Source: Bog-756 sp963725395
Lineage (GTDB): Bacteria; Actinomycetota; Acidimicrobiia; Acidimicrobiales; RAAP-2
Direction: 5' to 3'
Length of the DNA: 64,000 nt
Assembly (NCBI GenBank): GCA_963725395.1
Contig: CAVRYH010000009.1
Location: 186,001-250,000 of the forward strand
Positions 1 through 9,028 of the stretch are shown here, piece after piece. Made by a program: the position numbers and the translations under genes. The notes below the pieces were generated by a model. It had not been told where the DNA came from, did not search any database, and saw only the letters and a list, made by a program, of their open reading frames with translations. Numbering within the stretch: the stretch's first letter is position 1; every line of letters starts with the position of its first letter.

Positions 1-1
1 G

Positions 2-691
2 AGTCTCTGCGAGGAGCTCGGCGTCGTCATCAACATCCACGGGGGCGGTGGACTGCCCGACTACGGCGACGCCGAGGCCGCCCGCGGCATCATGTTGGTG
101 GAGTTGCCATGGTTCTCGCACCGGTCGGTCTGGCACCTCATCTTCGGCGGTGTCCTCGAGCGCCATCCGGGGCTCCGGGTCGTGTTGACCGAGCAGGGCC
201 TGGCCTGGCTGCCGCGTGGGCTCGAGACCCTCGACTGGTTCTACGGCCGCATGACCCTGGGCGATGCGGCCGAGGCCAATTTCTTCGGTGCGGCGGCCAA
301 GGGGATGTCGATGACCCCGAGCGAGTACTTCCGGCGCAACTTCTCGGTCGGAGCCAGCTTCCTGCGCTCCAGTGAGGCCGCTCTCCGGTACGAGGTCGGG
401 GTCGAGCGGATCATGTGGGGAGCCGACTACCCGCACTCCGAGGGCAGCTACCCGTTCACCCGCGAGGCCCTCCGCGCCGCGTTCGGTGGCTGCGACCCCC
501 TCGAGACCCAGCAGATGCTCGAGTCCAACGTGGCCGAGCTCTACGGCTTCGACCTCGAGGGCCTGCGGGCGGTCGGGGACGTCATCGGCCCCACCGTGGC
601 CGAGGTGGCGACGCCGCTGCCCGTCGAGGAATACCCCACCGGCTCGACCTGCAACGCGTTCGACCGCCACCAGGTCCTGCGCTCCTGGTAG
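2..691 (+). CDS. Amidohydrolase (ACMSD/amidohydrolase-2 type), C-terminal part
   Basis: The gene enters from the left edge in frame from base 2, so only about 229 C-terminal residues are seen; the start is outside the window. It belongs to the TIM-barrel metal-dependent hydrolases related to ACMSD and other amidohydrolase-2 enzymes, which hydrolyse or decarboxylate small, often aromatic, acids. The segment MWGADYPHSEGSYPFT carries the conserved Asp of the metal site, VVLTEQGLAWLP is the preceding barrel strand, and the ending SNVAELYGFDLEGL is the usual family C-terminus. It faces a second family member across 6 bp. Substrate cannot be told from the sequence. Confidence 0.85.
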   Translation, partial: SLCEELGVVINIHGGGGLPDYGDAEAARGIMLVELPWFSHRSVWHLIFGGVLERHPGLRVVLTEQGLAWLPRGLETLDWFYGRMTLGDAAEANFFGAAAKGMSMTPSEYFRRNFSVGASFLRSSEAALRYEVGVERIMWGADYPHSEGSYPFTREALRAAFGGCDPLETQQMLESNVAELYGFDLEGLRAVGDVIGPTVAEVATPLPVEEYPTGSTCNAFDRHQVLRSW

Positions 692-697
692 GCCGCC

Positions 698-1976
698 TCA
701 GCCGGGTGCGCCCACCCCGTACTCGGCCTTCCACCATCGGGCGGCGGCGCGGACTTCGGGATCGCTGACGAGGGACGGGTCCTGGCCGAGTGAATCGGGC
801 GTGGGCCCGATCCGTGCGGCGATGGGCCGCAGGGCGGCGAGGTCGAACCCGTAGACCTCGGCGGCGTTGAGCCCGAGCATCAGCGCCGTGTCGTCGACGG
901 GCACATCGGAGAAGTCCGCCCTGAGCCGCGGCAGGGTGTTCGGCCAGGTCCCCTCGGGGTGCGGGTAGTCGGTCCCCCACATCACGACGTCGGTCCCGAT
1001 GACATACCGGCGGCGGATCTCCTCCCTGGACATCGTCGAGGCCCCGATGAAGATGTTGGTGCCGAAATAGTCGGAGGGCAGCTTGGAGATCTTCCCCTTC
1101 AACAGCGCGGCCATCTTCTTGGTCGTGTGGCCGCCACCCATGTACTGGTCCCACTTCCACATCATGTCGGGGGCCCAGTAGGCGGCGGCCTCCGTCACCA
1201 CGAACTTGAGTCCCGGATGGCGTTCGAAGGCGCCGCTGAACAGCAGGTGCCAGGCCGGTCGGACCGCCCACCACACCACCTCGGCCAGGTAGACCCCAGT
1301 GTGCTCGCCGTACTCCTCCATGGGCGCCTCGCCCGAATGGGTGTGGATGGGTAGGCCGGCGTCGGCGCATGCGGCCCACACCGGGTCGTAGACGGCGTCG
1401 TTGTAGGGCGCCCGACTCCGCCACATCGTCGGGATCATGATGCCCCGGATGCCGGGCTGGGCGGCCACCCACTCGACCTCGGCCACGGCCCGGGAGACAT
1501 CATGGGTGACGGGCACGAGTGCGATGCCCCCCCGGCGGTGGGGCGAGTGCGAGCACATCTCGGCCAGAAAGCGGTTGTGGGCCCGCGCCCCGGCGAAGGC
1601 GAGCTCGGGGTCCTCGATGGCACCGGCGAACAGGCCCGCCCCGAAAGGGGGCGAGGCCATGCCGGTGACGGCGTCGGCATCGGCGAAGAGCACGTCGGCG
1701 GCGACGCCGTCGGCGTCGAGCTCCTTGTCGCGGATCACCGGGTCGAAGGCCCCCTTGAGGCCCTCTTCGTTGTCCTTCTCCCAGCCCATGATGTAGTCGT
1801 AGTTGAATTTCGAGGGATTCCTCCCGGTGGGCCCGGCGCTCGGCGAGATAGGCATCGAACGCCTCCGAGTACCGGCTGTCCAGATAGGGGCGGTAGTCCT
1901 CGCAGTCGAGGCCGGCATGCCCGTCGGCCGAGACGACGACGTAGTGGTCCGAGCCGCTGCCCGGTACGTCGCTCAC
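698..1976 (-). pseudogene. Amidohydrolase-2 family gene with a single-base frameshift
   Basis: Two minus-strand frames together make one amidohydrolase. The N-terminal frame begins at GTG 1976 (VSDVPGSGSDHYVVVSADGH) and runs to about 1812. The C-terminal frame takes over at KFNYDYIMGWEKDNEEGLKG and continues to the stop at 698. The span is 1279 nt, which is 426 codons plus one base, so removing one base near 1811 restores a 425-residue protein of normal family length. Visible motifs are SADGHAG, HTHSGE and MWGTDYPHPEGTWPNT. The GTG overlaps the stop of the upstream acetoacetate-decarboxylase-like gene in a GTGA, implying translational coupling. It is either a recent pseudogene or a base-calling error; both halves look well conserved, which favours an error or a very young mutation. 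Confidence 0.8.
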
Positions 1977-2752
1977 CGTCTCGCCCCGAGCACGCTCAGG
2001 TCGTCGTAGCGTTGGTGGACGAACGGGAGGACCCACGCGGCCGGTACCCGGTCGACGACTTCGCCCGTCTGGGTCGAGGCGATCTCGGCGTACTCGAAGG
2101 AGCGCACTGACCGCACGGGGAAGTCGGCGATGGGGTCCAACGGTGCGTCCAGAAGCTTGCACTCACCACTGACCGGCCGCACCACCCGGGCGACCTCGTG
2201 GCGCCGGCAGTACACGAGTGCGGGGTCACCCTCGAGGCCCTGTCCCGCCGGGTCCGGAAACGCCTTGAAGTAGAAGTCGAGTTTGTCGATCTCGTACCCC
2301 GGCTGCTCGGCCCCGAGCCTGCCGCTCAGCTCCACCACGGTGGATCCCATCCGGGCGACCCGGCCGGTGACGGTGTCCCCGTCGACGCCGAGCGCCACCT
2401 CGGCCATCTTCTTGGGCTCTCCGTAGGTCTCACGGCCCCCGACGGTGGCCTGTTCGGTGGTCATCGGCATGAAGAGCGGGTACTCCCCCTCGACGTCGCC
2501 GTGCCGGGCGCGGACACCGAACCACCCGGCCCCGAACGCCTTGAGGCCGGTCCCGAGGTCGACGACGGCGATGCGCAGCCGGGCCGTCGCCGCCGACGGC
2601 TCGAGCGGCTTGGGCAGGACCGAGGCGATGGCCGCCGGATCCGTGTCGAAGACCATGGTCACCGCCTGGGACCAGATCAGCGCGGCCGTGGCCTCGACCT
2701 CGCGGTTGCGGACCTGTTCCGGCGGGCGGGCGCCGTATCTGACTTCCCCCAT
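1973..2752 (-). CDS. Acetoacetate decarboxylase family protein
   Basis: A 259-residue cytosolic protein of the acetoacetate decarboxylase-like fold. The segment TYGEPKKMAEV contains the adjacent lysines that in the true enzyme form the Schiff base with a beta-keto acid, and PLFMPMTTEQATVGGRETYG is the conserved strand before it. Family members include real decarboxylases and enzymes that act on other keto or enol acids, so the exact reaction is open. Its stop overlaps the GTG of the frameshifted amidohydrolase (GTGA), so the two form an operon, probably degrading a small carboxylic acid. Confidence 0.8.
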   Translation of the reverse strand: MGEVRYGARPPEQVRNREVEATAALIWSQAVTMVFDTDPAAIASVLPKPLEPSAATARLRIAVVDLGTGLKAFGAGWFGVRARHGDVEGEYPLFMPMTTEQATVGGRETYGEPKKMAEVALGVDGDTVTGRVARMGSTVVELSGRLGAEQPGYEIDKLDFYFKAFPDPAGQGLEGDPALVYCRRHEVARVVRPVSGECKLLDAPLDPIADFPVRSVRSFEYAEIASTQTGEVVDRVPAAWVLPFVHQRYDDLSVLGARR

Positions 2753-2904
2753 GGAGTTCCCCTTCCTCCCGGCGGACCCTGACGTCCGCCCACGTCAGCA
2801 TGGCATGCCGCCACCGGCGATGCACCGGTGGATACCACGGCGCCCCGGTCCCACCGGCCGGCGGCCGACCGCGCCCGACCAGGGGACGGTGCCAGACTTC
2901 GGCG

Positions 2905-4473
2905 ATGGTCCCGAGAGGTGCGGCGAAGCCCCGCCCCGGCGTCCGCTCACCCTTCGCCGCCACCTGGGTCGCGCTCGTGGCCGCGGCCCTCCTCCTCAGC
3001 AGCTGTGCCGTCCCGTCGGGGACTGGTGCGGCCGGGCACGGGGTCACGACCACCGGTGTCGATCCGGCGGTCCGGCTGAGTCCGGCGCCCACCACCACCG
3101 AGCCGCCGTTGCCCGTCACCCCCGTGCAGTGGGCGCCCTGTGGTGACCTGCAGTGCGGATCGGTGACCGTGCCGCTCGACTACCAACGGCCCGAGGGTCC
3201 CACCCTGCAGATCGCCGTCGCACGACACCCGGCCGAGATCCCCTCGGAACGCATCGGGTCGCTCGTGATCAACCCGGGTGGCCCAGGCACCTCGGGAATC
3301 GACGACCTGCCCAACGAGCTGTCCGTGCTCACCCCGGGCCTGCTCGACCGGTTCGACATCGTCTCGTTCGACCCGCGGGGCGTCGGGCGCAGCAGCCCGG
3401 TCAGCTGTGCGGCCGGTGGCGGGGCGGCGGCCACCGGACAGCTGATCGACCCGGTGCCGACGACGCCGGCCGCGCAGCTGGCCCTCCTCCGGAACGACCA
3501 GGGGTTCGCCACCCTGTGCGAGCACGACAGCGGCAGCATCCTGCCCTTCGTGGGGACGGTGGACGCGGCCCAGGACCTCGACCGCATCCGGGCGGCCCTC
3601 GGAGACACCCAGCTGACCTTCATGGGAAACTCCTACGGGACGCTCCTCGGCGCAACCTACGCCGAGCTCTTCCCCACCCACGTGCGCGCCATGGTGCTCG
3701 ACAGCGCCATCGACCCGGCGTTGACGACCGTGCAGTACGCCACCCAACAGGCGGAGAGCCTCGAGTCGGACCTCCAGCGCTTCTTCGCCTGGTGTTCGAC
3801 GGACGGGAACTGCCCGTGGCGACCCACCGGGGACCCGACGGCCGCCCTGTTGGCCCTCATCCAACGATCCCGCACCCAGGCCCTGTCGGTGTCCGGAGGA
3901 CGCACGGCCGGCCCGGGCGAGCTGTACGACGCGCTGCTCGCCGGGCTCGAGTCGGAGACGTCGTGGCCGACGCTCGCCGCCACGCTCGCCGCGGCGGAGG
4001 ACGGTGACGGGACGGCGGCCGCGTCGATGTCGGACCGCTACGAGACCGGCGGCTCGTCCAACGGCGCCACAGCCGAGCAGGCCATCGACTGCGTGGACCA
4101 CCCGGTCGACAGGGACCCGTCGAGCTACCCGGCCCTGGCCGCGTCGATCGGGCTGTCGGCCCCGGTCTTCGGCCCACTGCTCGCCTGGGGCCTCCTCGGG
4201 TGTGCGACCTGGCCGGCCCTGCCGTCCCGGACGCCCGCACCGGCGTCCGACCAGGGGGCCCCGTCCATCCTCGTGATCGGCACCACCGGTGACCCGGTCA
4301 CGCCGTATGGGTGGTCGGTCGACCTGGCGAAGGAGCTGACGGGGGGTGTCCTCCTCACCTGGGACGGATACAGCCACGTGGCCTACTTCTACAGCCCGTG
4401 TGTCCGGGCCGCGGTGGAGGGCTACCTGGTCACCGGCAGCACGCCCCCGCCCGGCACCACCTGCACCGACTGA
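2905..4473 (+). CDS. Secreted alpha/beta-hydrolase lipoprotein, tripeptidyl-aminopeptidase (TAP) type
   Basis: ATG 2905 is chosen because it gives a compact lipoprotein signal: basic N-terminus, hydrophobic VALVAAALLLSS and lipobox Cys34. An in-frame ATG at 2800 would add an Arg/Pro-rich stretch unlike a signal. The mature 520-residue protein shows the oxyanion-hole segment INPGGPGTSG, nucleophile Ser243 in GNSYGTLLG, acid Asp463 in GTTGDPVTP and His491 in YSHVAYF, followed by the TAP-like C-terminal domain. This is the arrangement of actinomycete SlpD/SlpE and CaeA-type exported hydrolases that cleave short peptides or esters at the cell surface. It is transcribed divergently from the acetoacetate-decarboxylase-like gene. 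Confidence 0.85.
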   Translation: MVPRGAAKPRPGVRSPFAATWVALVAAALLLSSCAVPSGTGAAGHGVTTTGVDPAVRLSPAPTTTEPPLPVTPVQWAPCGDLQCGSVTVPLDYQRPEGPTLQIAVARHPAEIPSERIGSLVINPGGPGTSGIDDLPNELSVLTPGLLDRFDIVSFDPRGVGRSSPVSCAAGGGAAATGQLIDPVPTTPAAQLALLRNDQGFATLCEHDSGSILPFVGTVDAAQDLDRIRAALGDTQLTFMGNSYGTLLGATYAELFPTHVRAMVLDSAIDPALTTVQYATQQAESLESDLQRFFAWCSTDGNCPWRPTGDPTAALLALIQRSRTQALSVSGGRTAGPGELYDALLAGLESETSWPTLAATLAAAEDGDGTAAASMSDRYETGGSSNGATAEQAIDCVDHPVDRDPSSYPALAASIGLSAPVFGPLLAWGLLGCATWPALPSRTPAPASDQGAPSILVIGTTGDPVTPYGWSVDLAKELTGGVLLTWDGYSHVAYFYSPCVRAAVEGYLVTGSTPPPGTTCTD

Positions 4474-4632
4474 GGCCCCGCGCCACCGGGATCCCGCACC
4501 GCGAGGCACATGGTCTAGGTTTCGCGTGTCCGTCGGAGCGATCGGGAGTGCCCCCATGGGAGCCGAGCAGTGAAGGCCGGGTCGGAGGGTGACGGCAGTG
4601 GCCATGGCGGCAACCACACCGGCCCAGCGGCA

Positions 4633-4638
4633 TACTGT
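4633..4638 (+). promoter_or_regulatory. -10 element of a leaderless promoter (GNAT)
   Basis: TACTGT fits TANNNT and ends 7 nt before ATG 4646, placing the predicted start of transcription within a base of the start codon. No ribosome binding site is present between them. Confidence 0.45.
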
Positions 4639-4645
4639 CCGGGCA

Positions 4646-5155
4646 ATGGACACGGTCGACCTTCCCGCCTTCGGCCCCGGCGACTACGAGCGGATCGTGG
4701 ACGGTGAGCCGGACCCGTTCGACACCCACCAGCTCGGCATGGTGTGGAGGCCCAAGACGGCCCACGTCGGCATCATCGAAGACGGCCGACTCGTGGCCCA
4801 CGCGTCCTGGGTCCCGGCGCGGGTGACCGCGTCCACGGGACAGGTGGTCGACGTGCTGGGGCTCGGGAGCGTCATCGTCCACCGGGACTTCCGCGGCTCG
4901 GGGATCGGCCACCGGCTGGTGGCCGGAGCCATGGAACGGATGCGCGAACTCGGGGGCCCACTCGGCATGCTGTTCTGCCACCCGGAGCGGCTCACCTTCT
5001 ACGAGAGGCTCGGATGGGGCCGGATCCCCGGCACGGTCACCGTCGACCAGCCCACCGGGGTCGTGGCCATGCCCCTCGCCTCGTGCTGGGCGCCACTGGC
5101 CCCGGGGGCAACCTGGCCGGCGGGCGACGCCCACGTCGAGGGGTTGCCCTTCTAG
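4646..5155 (+). CDS. GNAT-family N-acetyltransferase
   Basis: A 169-residue acetyl-CoA-dependent acyltransferase. Motif A is VIVHRDFRGSGIGHRL, with the R-G-S-G-I-G pyrophosphate loop, and the C-terminal LTFYERLGW is motif B. Substrate is unknown. ATG 4646 is preferred because the TANNNT hexamer just upstream gives a leaderless message and the domain begins immediately after (DTVDLPAFGPGDYE). A GTG at 4598, 8 nt after GGAGGG, is an alternative that adds 16 low-complexity residues. The gene stands alone between the TAP hydrolase and a small membrane protein. Confidence 0.85.
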   Translation: MDTVDLPAFGPGDYERIVDGEPDPFDTHQLGMVWRPKTAHVGIIEDGRLVAHASWVPARVTASTGQVVDVLGLGSVIVHRDFRGSGIGHRLVAGAMERMRELGGPLGMLFCHPERLTFYERLGWGRIPGTVTVDQPTGVVAMPLASCWAPLAPGATWPAGDAHVEGLPF

Positions 5156-5280
5156 CGTCGGTCGTGGCCACTTCCCGCCGTGCGGGTGCGGCCCGTCCCG
5201 GCGGCGGCGCGCTTAGATTCTCGACAGGTCGGCATCCCGGGACAGGGCGCGGACCGAGCCACCGGTGAGGAGGACGGGAC

Positions 5281-5751
5281 GTGGGGGACGAGGAGTCGCA
5301 CACCTCCGCGGAGCGGCTGGAACGGGACGACCCGGCGCTGGTGGCCCGCACCGCAGCGGAGCTCCGGGCGGCCGCCGAGGGTGACCACCGGGGTGGGGCC
5401 CCCCGGGGCAGGGCCTATGTCCGGCGGATCCAGGAACTGACCGTCGAGCGCCCAGACCTCGGCATCGCCGTCGCCCGGGCGCTCGGCCTGGAGCACATCG
5501 TGGAGGAGCTCCTCGACGGCGTGTCGGTCGACGGTGTGCCCGGTATCGGTCCGGACGGGATGGCGCTCCCGGCGACGCGCCAGCACAGGACCCGGCGCCG
5601 TGGCGCGGTCATCCTCGGCATCTCGGCCGCGGTGCTGCTCGTCGAGGCGGTCACCGCCGACAGCGTGCCGTCGGTCGTCCTCTATCTCTGGACGGCGGTC
5701 GGGCTCGTCCTGTTCGGGATCGGCGGCGTCTTCGTCCTGGTCCGGGACTGA
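5281..5751 (+). CDS. Small membrane protein, unknown
   Basis: A 156-residue protein that I do not recognise. The first 100 residues are charged and helical, with a run of Glu/Arg and no clear domain. The last 50 hold two predicted membrane helices (GAVILGISAAVLLVEAVTA and VVLYLWTAVGLVLFGIGGVF), ending three residues later. GTG 5281 follows a good ribosome binding site (GGTGAGGAGG, about 8 nt upstream). Most likely a cytoplasmic domain tethered to the membrane by a C-terminal hairpin. Confidence 0.65.
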   Translation: MGDEESHTSAERLERDDPALVARTAAELRAAAEGDHRGGAPRGRAYVRRIQELTVERPDLGIAVARALGLEHIVEELLDGVSVDGVPGIGPDGMALPATRQHRTRRRGAVILGISAAVLLVEAVTADSVPSVVLYLWTAVGLVLFGIGGVFVLVRD

Positions 5752-5791
5752 CGCCCCCCGTCCCTGCCGAGGGGCCGCGGTCCCCGGGGGC

Positions 5792-7525
5792 TCAGGCGGC
5801 GGGGTGTCCGGGCACGCCGACGGTGGCCGTGTCGACGCCCGACCGCAGGACACGCCCCGGGACGGCTCCGGTGAACCGACCCCCGTCGACCACCTCGGTC
5901 CCGTTCACCAGCACGTGCTCGACACCGGTGGCGCCAGCGAAGAGGCGGGGGGCGCCGGCCGGGAGGTCGTGGCGGGTCTGCAGCGCCTCGGGACCGACGC
6001 GCTCGGGATCGAAGACCACCAGGTCGGCCCACCAACCCTCGGCCACCCGACCGCGGTCGACCAGTCCGTAGAGGCGGGCCGGCACATCGGTCAGGAGGCG
6101 GACCGCTTCCTCCAGGGACAGGAGCTGTCGCCGGCGAACGCCGTCACCGAGCAGCGAGGTGGAGTACACGGCGCCGCACATGGTGTCGAGGTGCGCGCCG
6201 GCGTCGGAGCCGCCCACCACCGCCCTCGGGTCGCGCCACACCTCGGCACGGGCCCGCCAGTCGGCGTCGGACTCGGGTATCGGCACGGCGAACCCGGTGC
6301 GGAGCCGGTCGGCCACCACGATCTCGCAGAGCGCGTCCCACGCCGAGATGCCCCTCTCCCCGGCCACGGCGCCGACGGGTCGTCCGAGAACGTCCCGATT
6401 CTCGGGGGCGTAGGTCTCCTCGACCACCAGCTGGGCCCAGTTGGCCAGGTAGCGCAGGACGCCCGCCTCGTCGGACTGGGCGCGTGCGTCCAAGTCCCGC
6501 CGGACCGATGCGTCCCCGAGAGCGGCGACACGCTTGTCGATGGACGTGGCGAAGAACTCGCGCCACCCGGGGAGTCCATCGAGGATGGCACCGTGCTCGA
6601 AGGACAGGCGGAGGGCCATGGTGTGGGGAAGCGTGAGGGCCACGACCCGGCCACCGGCCCTGTCCGCCGCCGACGACGCGGCCAGCTGGTGGGCGGTGCC
6701 CGCGGGATTCGAGGCGGACACCCCGAGCACGTTCCAGTTCACGGGGCGCCCGGCCAGAACCGAGATCCTGCTCATCAGCTCCACCTCCGCGTCCTCGAAG
6801 CCGTTGAGGCATCCCGGCAGGATCATCTCCACCGTGGTGCCCGGATGGGAGGCGACGGCGGCGGCCAGGCGCTCGAGCTCGGTGATGCTGGCCGAGCGTG
6901 AGGGGACCGGCTGACCGTCCCCGTCGTTGTGGGTCGGCGCCCTCGAGGTGGAGAACCCCATCGCCCCCTCGGAGAGCGCCCGGTGCAGCTCGACCTCGAG
7001 CTGCACCAGCTGGGCCTCGGTCGCCTCGTTGCCGACCGCGTCGTCGCCCAGGACGAGACGCCGGAGGGTGGAGTGCCCGACGAGGAAGCCGGCGTTCACC
7101 CCGACCGCCCCGTCCAGGCGCGAGAGCCACTCGCCGAACGACCGCCACGACCAGTCCAGTCCGGCCTCGAGTGCGGCCAACGGCATGCCCTCGACCCGGG
7201 CCATCATCCGCGTCAGGTAGTCGGCGTGCTCCGGCGTGGTCGGGGCGAGCGAGAACCCGCAGTTGCCGCCGAAGACGGTGGTGACACCGTGGAGCGGCGA
7301 GGGACTGGCGGTCGGGTCCCAGAAGAGCTGGGCGTCGTAGTGGGTGTGGAGGTCGACGAACCCGGGCGCCACCATGAGCCCGTCGGCGTCGATCACCCGG
7401 GTGGCATCGTCGGCCCCGTCCCCGACCGACACGATCCGGCCGTCGTGGACCCCGACGTCGCAGCGCCGGGCCGGGCTCCCCGTCCCGTCGGCGAGCATGC
7501 CACCCCGGATCACCAGGTCGATCAC
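5792..7525 (-). CDS. N-acyl-D-amino-acid deacylase-like amidohydrolase
   Basis: A 577-residue amidohydrolase of the D-aminoacylase type, which removes N-acyl groups from D-amino acids or related amides using zinc. Motifs in order: APGFVDLHTHYDAQLFWD near residue 60 (His-x-His metal ligands), VFGGNCGFSLAP, LVGHSTLR, and GGSDAGAHLDTM near residue 440 with the catalytic Asp. The final RVAEGWWADLVVFDPE is the returning beta-sandwich typical of the superfamily. The GTG start at 7525 overlaps the aldehyde dehydrogenase stop in a GTGA, so the pair is translationally coupled. True substrate uncertain. Confidence 0.85.
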   Translation of the reverse strand: MIDLVIRGGMLADGTGSPARRCDVGVHDGRIVSVGDGADDATRVIDADGLMVAPGFVDLHTHYDAQLFWDPTASPSPLHGVTTVFGGNCGFSLAPTTPEHADYLTRMMARVEGMPLAALEAGLDWSWRSFGEWLSRLDGAVGVNAGFLVGHSTLRRLVLGDDAVGNEATEAQLVQLEVELHRALSEGAMGFSTSRAPTHNDGDGQPVPSRSASITELERLAAAVASHPGTTVEMILPGCLNGFEDAEVELMSRISVLAGRPVNWNVLGVSASNPAGTAHQLAASSAADRAGGRVVALTLPHTMALRLSFEHGAILDGLPGWREFFATSIDKRVAALGDASVRRDLDARAQSDEAGVLRYLANWAQLVVEETYAPENRDVLGRPVGAVAGERGISAWDALCEIVVADRLRTGFAVPIPESDADWRARAEVWRDPRAVVGGSDAGAHLDTMCGAVYSTSLLGDGVRRRQLLSLEEAVRLLTDVPARLYGLVDRGRVAEGWWADLVVFDPERVGPEALQTRHDLPAGAPRLFAGATGVEHVLVNGTEVVDGGRFTGAVPGRVLRSGVDTATVGVPGHPAA

Positions 7526-8973
7526 AACACACCCCGCCGCTGGACCCGGGGGCGGGTGAACGCCGCCATCCCCTCGACCCCCAGCTCGACCCCGAGGCCC
7601 GACTCGCCCCATCCGCCCATGGGCGCGAGATGGTCCATGGCCGCCATCCCGTGGGCGTTCGTCCACACCGTGCCGGCACGAAGGCGTCGGCCCACGGCCG
7701 CGGCCAGGTCGGGGTCGTTCGTCCACACCGAGGCGCAGAGCCCGAAGGTGGTGTCGTTGGCCGCCTCCACCGCCTGATCGAGACCGGCGTAGGGGAGCAG
7801 CGGGAGCACCGGGGCGAACTGCTCCTCCTGGACCAGTGCGGTGGCCGGATCGGGCGCCACCACGAGGGCGGGGGGCACCGTCCACCCCCAGCCCGGATGC
7901 ACGGTGGTCGCCGGACGGACCACCTCGGACGCGCTGGCTGCCGCCTCGGCGACCATGGCCTCGGCCCGGTCCCGCGCCCCTTCTGTGTGCACCGGCCCCA
8001 TCGTCACCTCCGGCTCGAGCCCGTCGCCGACCACGGCCTGCGACAGCACGGCGACCAGCGCATCCCGCCACTCCCCGAGGCGCCGCTCGGGGAGGTAGAG
8101 GCGCTTGAGGGCCATGCACACCTGCCCCGACGTCGTAAAGGCCGCTTCGAGGAGCTGCTCCGCCACCGCCTCGGAGGGATCCACGTCGGGTGCGACGATA
8201 GCCGGGTCGTTGCCGCCGAGCTCCAGGACGACGGGCCGCAGGTGGGGAGCGCAGGCGGCGAGGACCGACCGCCCCGCGGCGACACCGCCGGTGAAGGACA
8301 CCATGTCGACACCGGGATGGGCCACCAACGCCGCGCCCAACTCCCAGGTGGGCCCGTTGACCGCGTTGAGGACCCCCGGGGGGAGGCCGGCGGCGATGGC
8401 TCCGGACAGGCCCAGCACCGCTCCGGGGCAGGTGGGGGGAGTCTTGACCACCACCGTGTTGCCGGCGAGCAGGGCGGGGAGGATCTTGTTGCCCATCACC
8501 GCGGCCGGCCAGTTGAACGGGAGGATGGCCGCCACCACCCCGTGGGGAAGCCGCTCGACGTCCGACGTGCCCACACGGCGGGTCTCCAGCGCCTGGGCCA
8601 CGAGGGGCGCCAGGGCGCCGACCATCCCACCGGTGGTGGCCACGTCGAAGAGGGATTCGACCAGCACCTTGCCGTGCTCGCGAGTCAACAGTTCGGCCGT
8701 GGCCTCGATACCGATCGCCTCCTGGGCCAGCCCGCAGGCCCGTTCGAGGTGGGCGAGGCGACCCTCGAGGCCCAGGGCCTCCCACCCGCTGCGGGCCACG
8801 GTGGCGGCCCCGACCGCCTGGTCGAGCTGACCCGGTGAGGCGATGGGCGCCTCGAGGACGACCTCGTCGGGTCGAGCCGGGTTGTGGACGGGATAGGTCC
8901 CGTCACTTCCCGGGACGAGCTCCCCCCCGAGAACGAGGGGCACCGTCGTGGTCGAGGTCTTCGTCGTGCTCAT
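7522..8973 (-). CDS. Aldehyde dehydrogenase (NAD(P)+-dependent)
   Basis: A 483-residue aldehyde dehydrogenase oxidising an aldehyde to its acid. The Rossmann segment AAILPFNWPAAVMGNKILPA, SFTGGVAAGR, Glu251 in LELGGNDPA and catalytic Cys286 in SGQVCMALKR are all present, as is the late EEQFAPVLP motif. ATG 8973 is chosen because the conserved domain begins about 20 residues later; a longer open frame upstream adds low-complexity sequence overlapping the divergent gene. It heads a two-gene operon with the deacylase, suggesting joint catabolism of an N-acylated or amino-aldehyde compound. Confidence 0.9.
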   Translation of the reverse strand: MSTTKTSTTTVPLVLGGELVPGSDGTYPVHNPARPDEVVLEAPIASPGQLDQAVGAATVARSGWEALGLEGRLAHLERACGLAQEAIGIEATAELLTREHGKVLVESLFDVATTGGMVGALAPLVAQALETRRVGTSDVERLPHGVVAAILPFNWPAAVMGNKILPALLAGNTVVVKTPPTCPGAVLGLSGAIAAGLPPGVLNAVNGPTWELGAALVAHPGVDMVSFTGGVAAGRSVLAACAPHLRPVVLELGGNDPAIVAPDVDPSEAVAEQLLEAAFTTSGQVCMALKRLYLPERRLGEWRDALVAVLSQAVVGDGLEPEVTMGPVHTEGARDRAEAMVAEAAASASEVVRPATTVHPGWGWTVPPALVVAPDPATALVQEEQFAPVLPLLPYAGLDQAVEAANDTTFGLCASVWTNDPDLAAAVGRRLRAGTVWTNAHGMAAMDHLAPMGGWGESGLGVELGVEGMAAFTRPRVQRRGVL

Positions 8974-9014
8974 GGGCTCCCCGGGCTCTCCGCTCCCACC
9001 GGCACCCGCGACGC

Positions 9015-9020
9015 TACTCT
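9015..9020 (+). promoter_or_regulatory. -10 element of a leaderless promoter (amidohydrolase)
   Basis: TACTCT ends 8 nt before the GTG at 9029. No ribosome binding site precedes that GTG. It lies in the 55-bp divergent gap with the aldehyde dehydrogenase. Confidence 0.4.
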
Positions 9021-9028
9021 CGACGGGC

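Noticed and set aside
1738..1752. Box-like GGGTCGAAGGCCCC
   Set aside because: It lies inside the amidohydrolase coding region (encoding part of GAFDPV) and shows that relaxed versions of the motif occur by chance.
5792..8785. A 997-codon frame joining the deacylase with upstream sequence
   Set aside because: The upstream part is an out-of-frame shadow of the aldehyde dehydrogenase; GTG 7525, overlapping that gene's stop, is the true start.
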